Shown: in pieces, positions 18,201 through 26,055 of the stretch
How the letters are laid out: the number at the start of each line of letters is the position of its first letter
Position numbering within the stretch: the stretch's first letter is position 1
DNA from: an uncultured Bacillota bacterium
GTDB lineage: Bacteria > Bacillota > Clostridia > Peptostreptococcales > Anaerovoracaceae
Assembly (NCBI GenBank): GCA_927441425.1
Contig: CAKMKG010000017.1
Location: 82,498-146,497 of the forward strand
DNA length: 64,000 bases
Direction of reading: 5' to 3'
The notes under the pieces: generated by a model
Databases searched by the model: none
What the model was told of the DNA's origin: nothing
Seen by the model: only the letters and a program-made list of their open reading frames with translations
Program-made: the position numbers and the translations under genes

Positions 18201-21063
18201 AACCGAAGAGGTGGAAATCCTCTATGAGGTACTGAAAGCACACGAATACTGGCGACTTAAAGATTTGAAGGTGGATCTGGTCATTCTAAGCCATGAGGAG
18301 AATAGTTACTCAAATCCGCTGTATTCCCTGATATCCGAGATTGTTCATGCAAGCCAGACCTATGATGTATTAAATCGGCACAACGATGTTTTTATCATCA
18401 ATGCGAATAATATGCAGCAGGAAGACATACCCTTGTTCTATGCCGTAGCCAGAATGATTTTCAAGGGCGGCATCGGTACCATGAAGGAACAGATGAAATA
18501 TGAAGCATTACCAAAATTGCCGTTGCAGGCGAAGATGGATCGAGAATCATCGATAGGAGAAGTGGGGATACGGGATGCATCGGTTCGAAAAGCGCCCAAG
18601 TACCCAGTCAAAAGGAAACGCTCTCAAAAAGAACTGGAACAGCCTGCGGCAGAACTTGCTGCTCAAAATACGCTTCAGTTTTTTAACGGCTTAGGCGGTT
18701 TTAGCAGGGATGGGCGAGAATATGTGATACGCCTTGAACAAGGGCAGATGACACCTGCTCCCTGGGTCAATGTCATTTCAAATCCGGAGTTTGGATTTAT
18801 GGTGACTGAGGCAGGAAGCGGATATACATGGTGTGAAAACAGCCGTGAAAATAAGCTGTCACCATGGACAAACGATCCTGTCAGTGATATGCCGGGGGAA
18901 ATATTTTATTTCCATGATGAATCGGGAGGCCCATGGTCAGCAACACCGCTTCCCATCAGAGATGATAAGATGTACACCATCAGACACGGATTTGGGTATT
19001 CGGAATTTGAGCATGCATGTCATGGGATTTCACAGCGCCTGATCCAGTTTGTACCGGTGAAAGGAACAGTTAAAATCAGTATCATCAGCTTGGAGAATGA
19101 AAGCGATAAGGAGAAAAGTCTAGGGATCACCTATTATATGACACCGGTTCTGGGCGTGAATCCGAGGGAAACATCCATGCATCTAGTGAGCAGCCAGAGC
19201 ACAGAGGGTATTCTTATGGTAAAAAATCCATATAACAGGGAGTTTCCGGACAGGATTTGTTTTATGGATTCTTCTGTGGATGCTCGGTCCGTTACCGGTG
19301 ACAGGAAGGAGTTCTTTGGATTTGGAACACCTGCCGCACCGGATGCGCTCAGACAAAAAAAATTATCTGGGAGAGTGGGAGCCGGCTTGGACCCGTGTGC
19401 TGCAATGCAGGTTACACTCAAACTTAAGGCAAAGGAAAGGAAGGAGATCGTTTTTCTTTTGGGAATGACAGATCGGCCGGATAAGATTTATGAGTTGGTG
19501 GATGAATTTAAGGTACCTGAAAAGGCAAGTGCTGTCCTCCTCGAAGTGAAGGAATTCTGGCAGGAGAAACTGCAGACGATACGGGTGGATACGCCTGATC
19601 CTGCCATGAATATAATGCTGAACGGATGGTTGCTTTATCAAGCGATTTCATGCAGAGTGTGGGCAAGGACGGCCTTCTACCAGGCCGGCGGTGCATTTGG
19701 TTTTCGGGACCAATTGCAGGACAGCTTGTCAGTTACAGCAATATGGCCGGAAATCACGAAAAATCAAATCATTAAGCATGCGCGCCACCAATTTTTACAA
19801 GGAGATGTTCTACACTGGTGGCATGAGCCTGCCGGAAAAGGTCCCAGAACACGATTCTCTGATGACTATTTATGGCTACCCTACGTCACTGCAGAGTATA
19901 TCAAGGCAACCGGAGATTATGATATCTTAAAAACTGAAGTTCCATTTCTGGAGGATGAGCCTTTAAAAATTCACGAGGATGAGCGGTATAGTCAGCCAAG
20001 AGTTACAGCTGAAACAGCATCGATTTTCGAGCATTGTATCCGCTCCATTGAGCGTGGAGTGCAGTTTGGCGAACGAGGGCTGCCGTTAATCGGCGGAGGC
20101 GACTGGAATGACGGGATGAATACCGTCGGAAACGGAGGAAAGGGAGAAAGCGTCTGGCTGGGATGGTTCCTTTGCGCGGTCATGGAAAAAATAATACCGA
20201 TTTGCAAGAAAATGGAGGATAAGGAGAAGGCTGAAAGATATCGGCAGCTCATCGGCGAAATTACCGGTGCCATTGAGAAAAACGCATGGGACGGAAATTG
20301 GTACAAGCGGGCATTTTTTGACAACGGAGCACCTCTGGGATCCGTAAACAATAAAGAATGTAAAATTGATTCTCTCGCGCAATCCTGGGCTGTAATTTCA
20401 GGAAAGGGAGACCCTGATAGGATTAAAAAAGCCCTGAACTCTCTGGAGGATTATCTGGTCATGCGAGAGGCAGGACTCATTAAACTTCTGACACCACCCT
20501 TTGACGAAGGGGACCTGGAGCCGGGTTACATCAAAGGATATGTACCGGGGGTACGAGAAAATGGCGGTCAATATACCCATGCCGCCGCTTGGGTCATTAT
20601 TGCCTTTGCCATGATGGGGGATGGAGACAAAGCCAGTGAACTGTTCGGACTAATCAATCCCATTAATCATACCAGAACAAATATGGAGTACTCTATTTAC
20701 AAGGTGGAGCCTTATGTCATGGCCGCTGATGTCTATTCAGTTCCACCCCACGTAGGAAGAGGCGGCTGGACCTGGTACACAGGAACTGCAAGCTGGGTCT
20801 ATAAAGCCGGGTTGGAAAGCATACTAGGCTTCAGTAAAAACGTTGATCAATTGGCAATCGATCCATGTATTCCAAAGAAATGGACAGAGTACTCCCTGCA
20901 ATACCGCCACCTTGAAACCACCTATCAGATTATTGTTAAAAACCCAAAGAATATAAATAAAGGAGTGACCCATCTGACAATTGACGGAGAATTCCGGGAG
21001 GGTAACGTGATCGATTTAACCAATGATCGAAAAACCCATTCTGTCGAGGTATTTCTCGGTTAG
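12235..21063 (+). CDS. Cyclic beta-1,2-glucan synthase-like protein (NdvB/ChvB type, GT84-GH94)
   Basis: 2942 residues, the size of NdvB/ChvB (about 2,830). Start is TTG 12235 with TAGGAGA eight bases upstream; it keeps an N-terminal membrane helix that the first in-frame ATG would lose. Next come a soluble region, membrane helices (about 425-475), a GT84 glucosyltransferase domain with Asp652/Asp654 in LDADT and HRWIRGDWQ (799-807) as the Q-R-W-like motif, and more helices. A glycoamylase-like domain (about 1380-1560, SEARQASYIAIARG then PRHWFMLGR) precedes two beta-sandwich domains of GH94 type and a C-terminal GH94 catalytic domain with GGDWNDGM at about 2621-2628, whose Asp is the general acid in GH94 phosphorylases. 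Known NdvB makes a protein-bound beta-1,2-glucan, trims it by phosphorolysis and cyclises it. Whether this one cyclises, or makes linear glucan, cannot be read from sequence. Confidence 0.92.
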   Translation: MGLNLYYFFGIGIAILIAVLLFFVLFRMHINRSVAFRGTSLSEEILEDHARTIAREHSISSKRNVTNWPLVRMNDNYSSILSVCKNLNEDVIQKRMVPPAAEWLLDNFYIVEEQVKSIRRDLTKKEYYTLPVLTKGPFKGYTRILAIAMELVSHTDGQIEINTLLKYLEAYQSHTVLLEREISIIPIMIKLALIENIRMISEKIQETKVQWNLADEIFDKWMAEDEVDIEKIIKLFKNNITIMDEIEPSFIEHLFYRLRRSGRSYSNVLRYIDENLDKYNTTAESIAQKEHNDQAVSTVSMGNCIASLKYISSFDWSEIFETVSFLENILRQDPDGTYQRMDINSRNYYKRQIGMLAKGYRVSELHIAKEAIELAGKASLEKKAEDEGNSHSKRCHVGYYLVGKGLELLESRRKREQKYLEKLKSQLSKNLGQIYLSFIVGFTILIVAFATNYAINLSRDTNIYLIILAGLVALIPSSEIAVSLANCLVCKVKKPAFFPRLELKDGIPGPLCAMVVIPALLTDNKRVEQLLENMESHYLANREKNLYFALLGAFADANEPSKESDAGILRVASEGIKALNLKYAEEGKDVFYFYNRLRKLNERDNKWTGWERKRGALMELNEMLLGSQETSFIFYSNGKLPTTDIKYVITLDADTMLPFGMAKKMIGAMAHPLNLPVIDPKRGIVTDGYGIMQPRVSFDIESANRSIFSRIYTGQEGLDPYSSAISDVYQDLFGEGIFTGKGIYELKTFHRVLKDAIPENAILSHDLLEGSYVRAALVTDLELVDSYPTKYNSFMARLHRWIRGDWQLIPWLCRRVSNGKGERNKNPLSYISRWKIADNLRRSLITPSLLVLLLAGLSILPGSGNLWAGLAVVSLGLPFLLNLFEQVRKRIKYDKIKRYRPGFFGIKSSLFQCILSLVFLPYHAIRVMNAIFVTLFRVLISRKHMLEWVTSADVEKSQSGSLKSYLYHMSSSWIFGLTALAFAYYLKPESLIFAFLLFIIWGCAPFIAWKISKEDDLEKETLGKADLIELRKITRRTWRYFEEFANAKNSYLVPDNFQEDPPRGIAYRSSPTNIGLGLLASISGRDMGYIGIKEMIESISKTVATIEKMEKWNGHLYNWYDTRTLEPLHPLYVSTVDSGNFVCYLITLVEGLKAYLSMPVVDQVLIRGIKDTIRNGLEEGEGLPAEFAFLDLVEKDNKIDLILWSEALDELIGGKAIAEIKKPIWKAKVEQMGKLFKAELVTFAPWLSLVEAIPAELYHEALAEETNQLLRILAQNATLNELSERNKSILKQIDHLTKCTVKIKGEAFEEGFAWLNQIIGTVLKSDKFCTDFMEQYRQVIDRIETLSADISFKPLYSEGRKLFSIGYHVEEKKLTNSYYDLLASEARQASYIAIARGEVPPRHWFMLGRLLTVVDRYQGLVSWSGTMFEYLMPLLLMKSYRNTLLDETYSFAVKSQQKYGKVRGMPWGTSESSFHSLDINLDYQYKAIGVPWLGLKRGLVEDAVTSPYSTFMALMVNPEEAYQNIKLLKAEGLEGPYGYYEAADYTPERTNFQSQKVIIKSFMAHHEGMSLLALNNYLNHNIMQKRFSADPAVRAARLLLQEKIPVNILFTKDNKEKIATPKAKIYRDKGAYRKFTTPDFELPKSHILSNGNYSVMVTDKGTGYSRSKTADISRWREDPVIDSYGMFFYVKNVTTNQHWSATYSPLNVLPDRYEVVFTPDKAAYHRADGEIETTLEVVVASDDNAEIRKVTLKNNGDVPYIIEVTSYFEAVLASRNSDVAHPAFSNLFVRTEYHPAYNALLANRRPRGQEEKEMWIAEIPVINADIVDDIQFETDRMQFIGRGHTVFHPAALGRERPLSNTVGAVLDPILSLRIKVNIEPNETAELAFVTVTAGSRESIIELLDKYDNMEACDAAFWLALTRSQVETKYLNIKAQEMELYQNMISHILFQSSQRLKYIHLIQENKKSQPSLWAYGISGDRPIILVVLDKTEEVEILYEVLKAHEYWRLKDLKVDLVILSHEENSYSNPLYSLISEIVHASQTYDVLNRHNDVFIINANNMQQEDIPLFYAVARMIFKGGIGTMKEQMKYEALPKLPLQAKMDRESSIGEVGIRDASVRKAPKYPVKRKRSQKELEQPAAELAAQNTLQFFNGLGGFSRDGREYVIRLEQGQMTPAPWVNVISNPEFGFMVTEAGSGYTWCENSRENKLSPWTNDPVSDMPGEIFYFHDESGGPWSATPLPIRDDKMYTIRHGFGYSEFEHACHGISQRLIQFVPVKGTVKISIISLENESDKEKSLGITYYMTPVLGVNPRETSMHLVSSQSTEGILMVKNPYNREFPDRICFMDSSVDARSVTGDRKEFFGFGTPAAPDALRQKKLSGRVGAGLDPCAAMQVTLKLKAKERKEIVFLLGMTDRPDKIYELVDEFKVPEKASAVLLEVKEFWQEKLQTIRVDTPDPAMNIMLNGWLLYQAISCRVWARTAFYQAGGAFGFRDQLQDSLSVTAIWPEITKNQIIKHARHQFLQGDVLHWWHEPAGKGPRTRFSDDYLWLPYVTAEYIKATGDYDILKTEVPFLEDEPLKIHEDERYSQPRVTAETASIFEHCIRSIERGVQFGERGLPLIGGGDWNDGMNTVGNGGKGESVWLGWFLCAVMEKIIPICKKMEDKEKAERYRQLIGEITGAIEKNAWDGNWYKRAFFDNGAPLGSVNNKECKIDSLAQSWAVISGKGDPDRIKKALNSLEDYLVMREAGLIKLLTPPFDEGDLEPGYIKGYVPGVRENGGQYTHAAAWVIIAFAMMGDGDKASELFGLINPINHTRTNMEYSIYKVEPYVMAADVYSVPPHVGRGGWTWYTGTASWVYKAGLESILGFSKNVDQLAIDPCIPKKWTEYSLQYRHLETTYQIIVKNPKNINKGVTHLTIDGEFREGNVIDLTNDRKTHSVEVFLG

Positions 21064-21119
21064 GCTGAAAGTTCGGCCGTATGGCAAGGGAATCAGAAAC
21101 TATAATGGACTAATATGTC

Positions 21120-21149
21120 TTGTTCGCCAGTCTCAGATTGTGTTATAGT
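21120..21149 (+). promoter_or_regulatory. Possible promoter for the MFS/FtsW/PBP genes
   Basis: TTGTTC (21120-21125), an 18-base spacer and TATAGT (21144-21149), 30 bases before the chosen MFS start. Confidence 0.4.
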
Positions 21150-21178
21150 AAAGGTATTAATACAAGTTGAGGAACTGT

Positions 21179-22411
21179 ATGCACCATGAGCAGCAGAGAC
21201 GGATGCCTATGAATGAAAAATCATACTACGCTTATAAATTCTTTAAGGATACGATTCCAATCTATCCGGTATATCTTCTTCTGTTTGAATCAAAGGGACT
21301 GTCTCTGGGACAGATCTCTTTGCTTATTGCTATCTGGTCAGTGCCAGTGGTATTGCTGGAAATACCGACAGGTATTATGGCTGATCACTGGAACAGGAAG
21401 AATATGATTATTATCGGTAGTTTTTGCAAGGCTGCCTGCTATATTTTATGGTTTTTCTCCGAAGGCTTCATGCTTTATGCATTGGGCTTTATCTTCTGGG
21501 GCATCAGCGAAGCTTTATGTTCCGGCTCCGAAGAAGCTTTGTTATATGACAGCCTGAAGCTGAAACAAAAAGAAAACAGTTTTGATAAAGTATACGGCAT
21601 GGGCAATTTTTGTTCCAGCCTGGGTGTAGCATTATCCTGTTTCGCAGGAGGAATTCTGACAGAGGTCATTACCTATCAGGGTGTTTTGGCATTGTCTGCT
21701 TTTATGGTGCTCTTATCAACTATTTTCGCATCCTGCTTTAAGGAAAGAAACTGTTTCAGAGAATGCATTGACAATTTCGGAGGAGAGGATCGCCGGAAGC
21801 CACTGTCAACCTTAATGGATTCTCTGGACCTTTGCATCAAAAACAGAATGCTGAGATTGATGATTCTTATGCTGGTTCTTGTAGTGGGGGTCGCAGGTAT
21901 ACTGGACGAATTTGATCCGCTGGTTGCCAGCAGCTTTGAACTTCGATTCAGTTTGATCGGTCTCTGGATTGGTCTTAGGTATGTGCTTGAGGCTGTCGGA
22001 TCAAAGGTTGCCTATCTAATCAAACCCCTCTTTGCCAAGTTGAATATCAATGATCCGTTTCATGTAGTCGTTGTGTTGGCGGTTGCCTCGGGAGCATGCC
22101 TTACACTCTTCGGCTTTTTTCAATACAAAATTCTGATCCCATTGTACGGTCTTTTTTATATGCTGATGGCAGCCGCCGTGGTCCTTCAGGAGGAATTTGT
22201 TCAGAACCAGATTCAAGAACAGGGTAGATCGACGGTTCATTCTGTTATCTCATTGTTGCACAATCTGTACGGTATCGTATTCTGCATCATCATATCAGCT
22301 GCTTCAGGAATCGGTATTCAATCGATACTGGTCGTAACAGGTATCTATATTTTACTCTTGTGTCTGATTTTATTGATGAGGTATATAAAGGGAACAGCAT
22401 GGATATCTTAA
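21179..22411 (+). CDS. MFS transporter
   Basis: About 410 residues with roughly 12 hydrophobic helices. The first loop shows the MFS motif-A-like stretch GIMADHWNRKNMIIIG, and the first helices are FESKGLSLGQISLLIAIWSVP. Family: major facilitator superfamily, of the sort seen in many Clostridia without known substrate. I chose ATG 21179 because GAGG ends six bases upstream; a TTG at 21167 and ATGs at 21203 and 21209 are also in frame. The 3' end overlaps the start of the FHA-FtsW gene by 13 bases, so the three genes 21179-25588 probably form one transcript. A role in glucan export with the upstream synthase is possible by position only; the known beta-1,2-glucan exporter is an ABC protein. 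Confidence 0.85.
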   Translation: MHHEQQRRMPMNEKSYYAYKFFKDTIPIYPVYLLLFESKGLSLGQISLLIAIWSVPVVLLEIPTGIMADHWNRKNMIIIGSFCKAACYILWFFSEGFMLYALGFIFWGISEALCSGSEEALLYDSLKLKQKENSFDKVYGMGNFCSSLGVALSCFAGGILTEVITYQGVLALSAFMVLLSTIFASCFKERNCFRECIDNFGGEDRRKPLSTLMDSLDLCIKNRMLRLMILMLVLVVGVAGILDEFDPLVASSFELRFSLIGLWIGLRYVLEAVGSKVAYLIKPLFAKLNINDPFHVVVVLAVASGACLTLFGFFQYKILIPLYGLFYMLMAAAVVLQEEFVQNQIQEQGRSTVHSVISLLHNLYGIVFCIIISAASGIGIQSILVVTGIYILLLCLILLMRYIKGTAWIS

Positions 22412-24204
22412 TCGAGAATGCAACACAGATCATGGACGGAATACGTGCCTGGGCAGATCGTGTCGTGGAAGGCATTGCAGCTTACCTGTCAAATCCTATA
22501 GAATTTGTTGAATTCTATACCTTTGTGGTGCGGTGGATTTTCCCTGTTCTAGCGGTTTTGGTGCTCCTGCGTTGTGTTCTTCCCCTCCTTCGAAGCAGCG
22601 GGTCCGATAGGATATGGGGCTTCCTTGAAATCAAGGACGCTTACCGCATCCCCATCATGCATTGGGAAAACTCCATCGGAAGGAGCAAGCTGTCCGACAT
22701 CGTGATCAATCTGCCCTTCGTATCCCGCAGCCATGCGGTGCTTTCTTACGGGGAGAGCGGCTGGACCATTGCCGATCTCGGCTCAAAGGGTGGAGTACGG
22801 GTTAATGGAGAAATAATAGAAAAATCGGGAAGGGTCGAAATAGGAGATACGATTTCCTTTGCATCTGCTGAATTTCAATTTGTTCCTGAAGAAGAAGGTA
22901 TTGAACGGATAAAGCGAAAAAGCAGGCTTGACTGGCTGGGGAAGCTGGGACCAAATATTACTGCCGGTAAGACCTTTCTGTTCATATTGGTGTTTCAACT
23001 TTTGGGGGCTATTCAGATAATCCTTTCCAAGGAGGAAGGGTCTCCTCTCGGAGTACTCTATCCCTTCCTTTTACTGATCGCCGCGGAAGGGATCTATTAT
23101 TTTATTCTGTCAAAATTCAGCAAGAAGTACAGAGAACTGGAGCTGCTGATCTATTTCCTTTGCGGAATGAATCTGTTTGTAGTAGCGGTGACAGCGCCAG
23201 GTAGCCTGATGAAACAAGTGGTTGCGATTATTCTAGGAATGATCGTGTATGCTGCAATTCAACTGATCATAAAAGATGTCGGCAGAGGCCGCAAGCTGAA
23301 ATATATTCTTGTAGGCTGCAGCATTTTACTGATGCTACTGAATCTGACCATTGGCGAAGCCCGGTTTGGTGCGAAAAACTGGATCAATCTCGGCTTTATT
23401 ACCTTCCAGCCCATGGAGTTTGTCAAAGTCGCATTTGTGCTTGCGGGAACAGCCACCCTGGATAAGCTTCTCACAACCCGTAACCTGACGGCGTTTATCG
23501 GATTCTCCGGCACCTGCATCGCCGCACTCATTTTAATGCGGGATTTGGGGACCTCGGTTATCTTCTTTATTACGTTTCTAGTAATTGCCTTTATGCGATC
23601 CGGGGATATTCGGACCATTGCTTTCATCTCTGCGGGGGCAGTCCTCGGAGCCTTTGCGGTCGTATCTTTTTTACCTTATATTGCGTCACGATTCCAGGCA
23701 TGGGGACACGTTTGGGAGTTTGCGGATACCATCGGATATCAGCAGACCCGAACCCTGATGTATTCTGCCAGTGGTGGTCTTCTTGGACTTGGCGGAGGCA
23801 ACGGGTATCTTGTTGGGATTCCTGCCGCAGACACGGATCTGGTCTTTGGAATCCTCTGCGAGGAATGGGGATTCATCGTAGCGCTGTGCGCTGTTTTGAT
23901 GATTGTTTTTCTAGCATTTTATGTACTGTTTCTGATGAGGGGCTGCAAATCGTCCTTTTATGCCATTTCTGCTTGCGGCGCTGTTTCGATCTTTCTGATT
24001 CAAACAGCATTGAATGTCTTCGGATCGTTGGATCTTCTTCCGCTAACGGGAGTGACGCTGCCATTCGTTTCAAACGGCGGCTCCTCCATGGTCGTCTGCT
24101 GGGCGCTGCTCTCATTTATCAAAGCGGCGGATGAAAGAAACCGACCGGACGGCGGAGATTTTGCGCTTGATACGGATGAAACCAGGGAAGGGGCGGGTGC
24201 GTGA
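22399..24204 (+). CDS. FHA-domain FtsW/RodA/SpoVE-family peptidoglycan polymerase
   Basis: 601 residues. I chose ATG 22399 (AAAGGGA six bases upstream) over a GTG at 22360 that has no ribosome site. After a membrane helix (about residue 45-65), residues about 80-165 form an FHA domain: NSIGRSKLSDIVI, then FVSRSHAVLS and GGVRVNG, the Gly-Arg, Ser-x-x-His and asparagine positions that read phosphothreonine. The rest (from about 190) is the ten-helix SEDS core: AKNWINLGFITFQPMEFVK, LMRDLGTSVIFF, GLLGLGGGNG, FGILCEEWGF and LTGVTLPFVSNGGSSM. SEDS proteins polymerise glycan strands together with a class B PBP, and the next gene encodes one. The FHA domain implies control by a Thr kinase, encoded elsewhere. 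Confidence 0.93.
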   Translation: MDILIENATQIMDGIRAWADRVVEGIAAYLSNPIEFVEFYTFVVRWIFPVLAVLVLLRCVLPLLRSSGSDRIWGFLEIKDAYRIPIMHWENSIGRSKLSDIVINLPFVSRSHAVLSYGESGWTIADLGSKGGVRVNGEIIEKSGRVEIGDTISFASAEFQFVPEEEGIERIKRKSRLDWLGKLGPNITAGKTFLFILVFQLLGAIQIILSKEEGSPLGVLYPFLLLIAAEGIYYFILSKFSKKYRELELLIYFLCGMNLFVVAVTAPGSLMKQVVAIILGMIVYAAIQLIIKDVGRGRKLKYILVGCSILLMLLNLTIGEARFGAKNWINLGFITFQPMEFVKVAFVLAGTATLDKLLTTRNLTAFIGFSGTCIAALILMRDLGTSVIFFITFLVIAFMRSGDIRTIAFISAGAVLGAFAVVSFLPYIASRFQAWGHVWEFADTIGYQQTRTLMYSASGGLLGLGGGNGYLVGIPAADTDLVFGILCEEWGFIVALCAVLMIVFLAFYVLFLMRGCKSSFYAISACGAVSIFLIQTALNVFGSLDLLPLTGVTLPFVSNGGSSMVVCWALLSFIKAADERNRPDGGDFALDTDETREGAGA

Positions 24205-24205
24205 T

Positions 24206-25588
24206 ATGAAATTGCTGACGAGACGTGCTTTTGGCCTTTTGATTCTGACCCTGCTCCTTGTCGCCGGAGTACTGATCTTTACCGTTAACTATGCAATCAA
24301 TGCAGATTCCTGGGCACAGCATGCAACGAATAAGCATCTGTATACCGATGGTCAGCTGAAAACTGCAGGAAAACTTTACGATCGAAATGGTGAAATCCTT
24401 CTCCAGACAGTGGATGGAATTCAGAAATATAATGTGGATAAAACGGTAAGAAGCGCACTGCTGCATGCGGTGGGGGATTCCTACGGCAATATTGTCACAA
24501 GTGCCCAGGTTGCTTATAGCGACAAGCTTTCTGGTTGGGATCCGTTGAATGGAGCTTATCGATTCAACAATAATTTGAGCAGCTTCAACAGCGACATGAC
24601 TCTCACACTGGATGGGGAACTCTGCGCCGCTGCATATCAGGCTATGAAGGGAAGAAAGGGAACGGTGGGGATATACAACTACAAGACTGGCGCGCTTCTT
24701 TGCATGGTCAGCATGCCGACCTTCGATCCGGAAAATCGACCTGATGTGGAGGCGAAGCCGGATCAATACGAGGGAGTCTATATGAACAGGCTGTTTTCGG
24801 CGGCCTACACACCGGGATCGGTCTTTAAACTGGTAACGGCTGCCGCCGCAATGGATCATCTGGAAAATATCCATACAAGGGTCTACCAATGTGAGGGGGA
24901 ACGGATCATCAACGGAGCGAAGGTGACTTGCCCGAAGTCTCATGGGAATGTAACACTGGAGCAGGCCCTTGCAGAGTCCTGCAACATCGCCTTCGCAGAG
25001 ATTTCCCTTGAACTGGGAGGAAAGACATTGCAGAATTATGCGGAAAAGGCAGGGTTCAATGCAAGCATCAAGATCGACGGGATCAGAACCTTAGAGGGAA
25101 AGGTGAATGTTAGCGAAGCAGAAGGGGGAGACCTTGCCTGGGCCGGCATCGGCCAGTACAGCAATACGGCAAATCCTTTGACCCTTATGACTTATGTCGG
25201 TTCCATCGCCAATGACGGAATACGGGTCACACCAAGACTGATCCGTGAGACTAACCTCCTCTCGCTTTTGCCCGGGGACCGTCTCCGGAAGAAGCGGGTC
25301 CTTTCGGAAGAGACAGCAGAAACACTTGGGATAATGATGCGGAATAATGTGAAAGAAAGTTACGGTGAGCATAATTTCAAGGGACTAGAGCTTTGCGCGA
25401 AATCCGGAACCGCCGAAGTCGGCGGTGACGAAAAGCCGCATTCCTGGTTTGTAGGGTATCTGAATCGTGAAGATTGCCCCCTTGCCTTTGTGGTTGTGAT
25501 AGAAAATGGAGGCTCCGGCAGCAAGGTGGCAGGCTCTGTTGCGGGAAAGGTTCTGCAGATAGCTGTTCAGAGAGTAGCAGAAGAATGA
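24206..25588 (+). CDS. Class B-type penicillin-binding transpeptidase (SEDS partner)
   Basis: 460 residues from ATG 24206, one base after the FtsW stop. N-terminal anchor helix (FGLLILTLLLVAGVLIFTV), then a short pedestal with YDRNGEIL and a transpeptidase domain with all three active-site motifs: Ser205-x-x-Lys208 (SVFK), Ser258-Cys-Asn260 and Lys399-Ser-Gly-Thr402. It crosslinks peptidoglycan on the outer face of the membrane. It is short for a class B PBP, with little or no N-terminal PBP-dimer domain, as in the PbpA proteins that pair with FHA/FtsW proteins in Actinobacteria and Clostridia. The previous gene runs straight into it, so the two would be made together. Alternative in-frame start at 24131 lies inside the FtsW gene and is unlikely. 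Confidence 0.93.
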   Translation: MKLLTRRAFGLLILTLLLVAGVLIFTVNYAINADSWAQHATNKHLYTDGQLKTAGKLYDRNGEILLQTVDGIQKYNVDKTVRSALLHAVGDSYGNIVTSAQVAYSDKLSGWDPLNGAYRFNNNLSSFNSDMTLTLDGELCAAAYQAMKGRKGTVGIYNYKTGALLCMVSMPTFDPENRPDVEAKPDQYEGVYMNRLFSAAYTPGSVFKLVTAAAAMDHLENIHTRVYQCEGERIINGAKVTCPKSHGNVTLEQALAESCNIAFAEISLELGGKTLQNYAEKAGFNASIKIDGIRTLEGKVNVSEAEGGDLAWAGIGQYSNTANPLTLMTYVGSIANDGIRVTPRLIRETNLLSLLPGDRLRKKRVLSEETAETLGIMMRNNVKESYGEHNFKGLELCAKSGTAEVGGDEKPHSWFVGYLNREDCPLAFVVVIENGGSGSKVAGSVAGKVLQIAVQRVAEE

Positions 25589-25622
25589 AGTCGGAATCCG
25601 GATAAATAAAAATTTTTAATGG

Positions 25623-25651
25623 TTGACAAATTCTAAGTCGATTAATATAAT
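25623..25651 (+). promoter_or_regulatory. Consensus sigma-A promoter of the T-box operon
   Basis: TTGACA (25623-25628), 17-base spacer, TATAAT (25646-25651): both hexamers perfect. Transcription would begin near 25659, just before the T-box stem I. Confidence 0.88.
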
Positions 25652-25667
25652 GATAACAATACATGAA

Positions 25668-25930
25668 AAGCGATGACCAAGAACCAGTAGCGGGGACACC
25701 GATCCTTACAGAGAGCTTTCGTTTGGTGGAAGAAAGCAGGATATCAGTGCCGTGAATTCATCTTGAGAGCTGCACACTCAAAGGCAATTGCCCTGTAGGA
25801 TGTGCCGGGATCCAGCCGTTACTGTGGAGAAGCGATGTTTGTCGCTTACTAAGGTTGTTGAACAAACAACAAAGACAAGGTGGTACCGCGAATTCACATT
25901 CGCCCCTGTTAGATACAGGGGCGTTTTTTT
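25668..25930 (+). ncRNA. T-box riboswitch, specifier UUC (phenylalanine)
   Basis: The conserved T-box AAGGTGGTACCGCG is at 25877-25890 and a terminator at 25901-25930 (CGCCCCTGT/ACAGGGGCG then seven T). In stem I the lower helix pairs CAAGA (25678-25682) with TCTTG (25761-25765); the specifier loop has AGTA (25686-25689) opposite GAA (25754-25756), and the next triplet TTC (25757-25759) is followed by the conserved A before the helix closes. By analogy to the glyQS leader, where the specifier is likewise followed by A and the helix, the specifier is UUC, so uncharged tRNA-Phe should cause antitermination. ATCCT/AGGAT (25712-25716 with 25738-25742) pair in the upper stem. ATT one base earlier fits less well because the 3' A would be missing. 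Confidence 0.92.
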
Positions 25931-26055
25931 ATTCTTCGTTTTCAATGGAACCGGATTAGGTTAGTTGAAATATAAAAGGCCTTTCGGAATAATCGGGAAA
26001 CCTTATTTCAAAAGTTCTAAATCAATTGTAGTTTTGTAGTATGGAGGGATTTTTA

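Noticed and set aside
25091..25664. Minus-strand frames over the PBP gene end and T-box
   Set aside because: They run through the transpeptidase motifs and the promoter without ribosome sites.
26041..26055. ATG 26041 as start of the binding protein
   Set aside because: Its GGAGGG is the ribosome site for ATG 26056, which also gives a normal lipoprotein signal.
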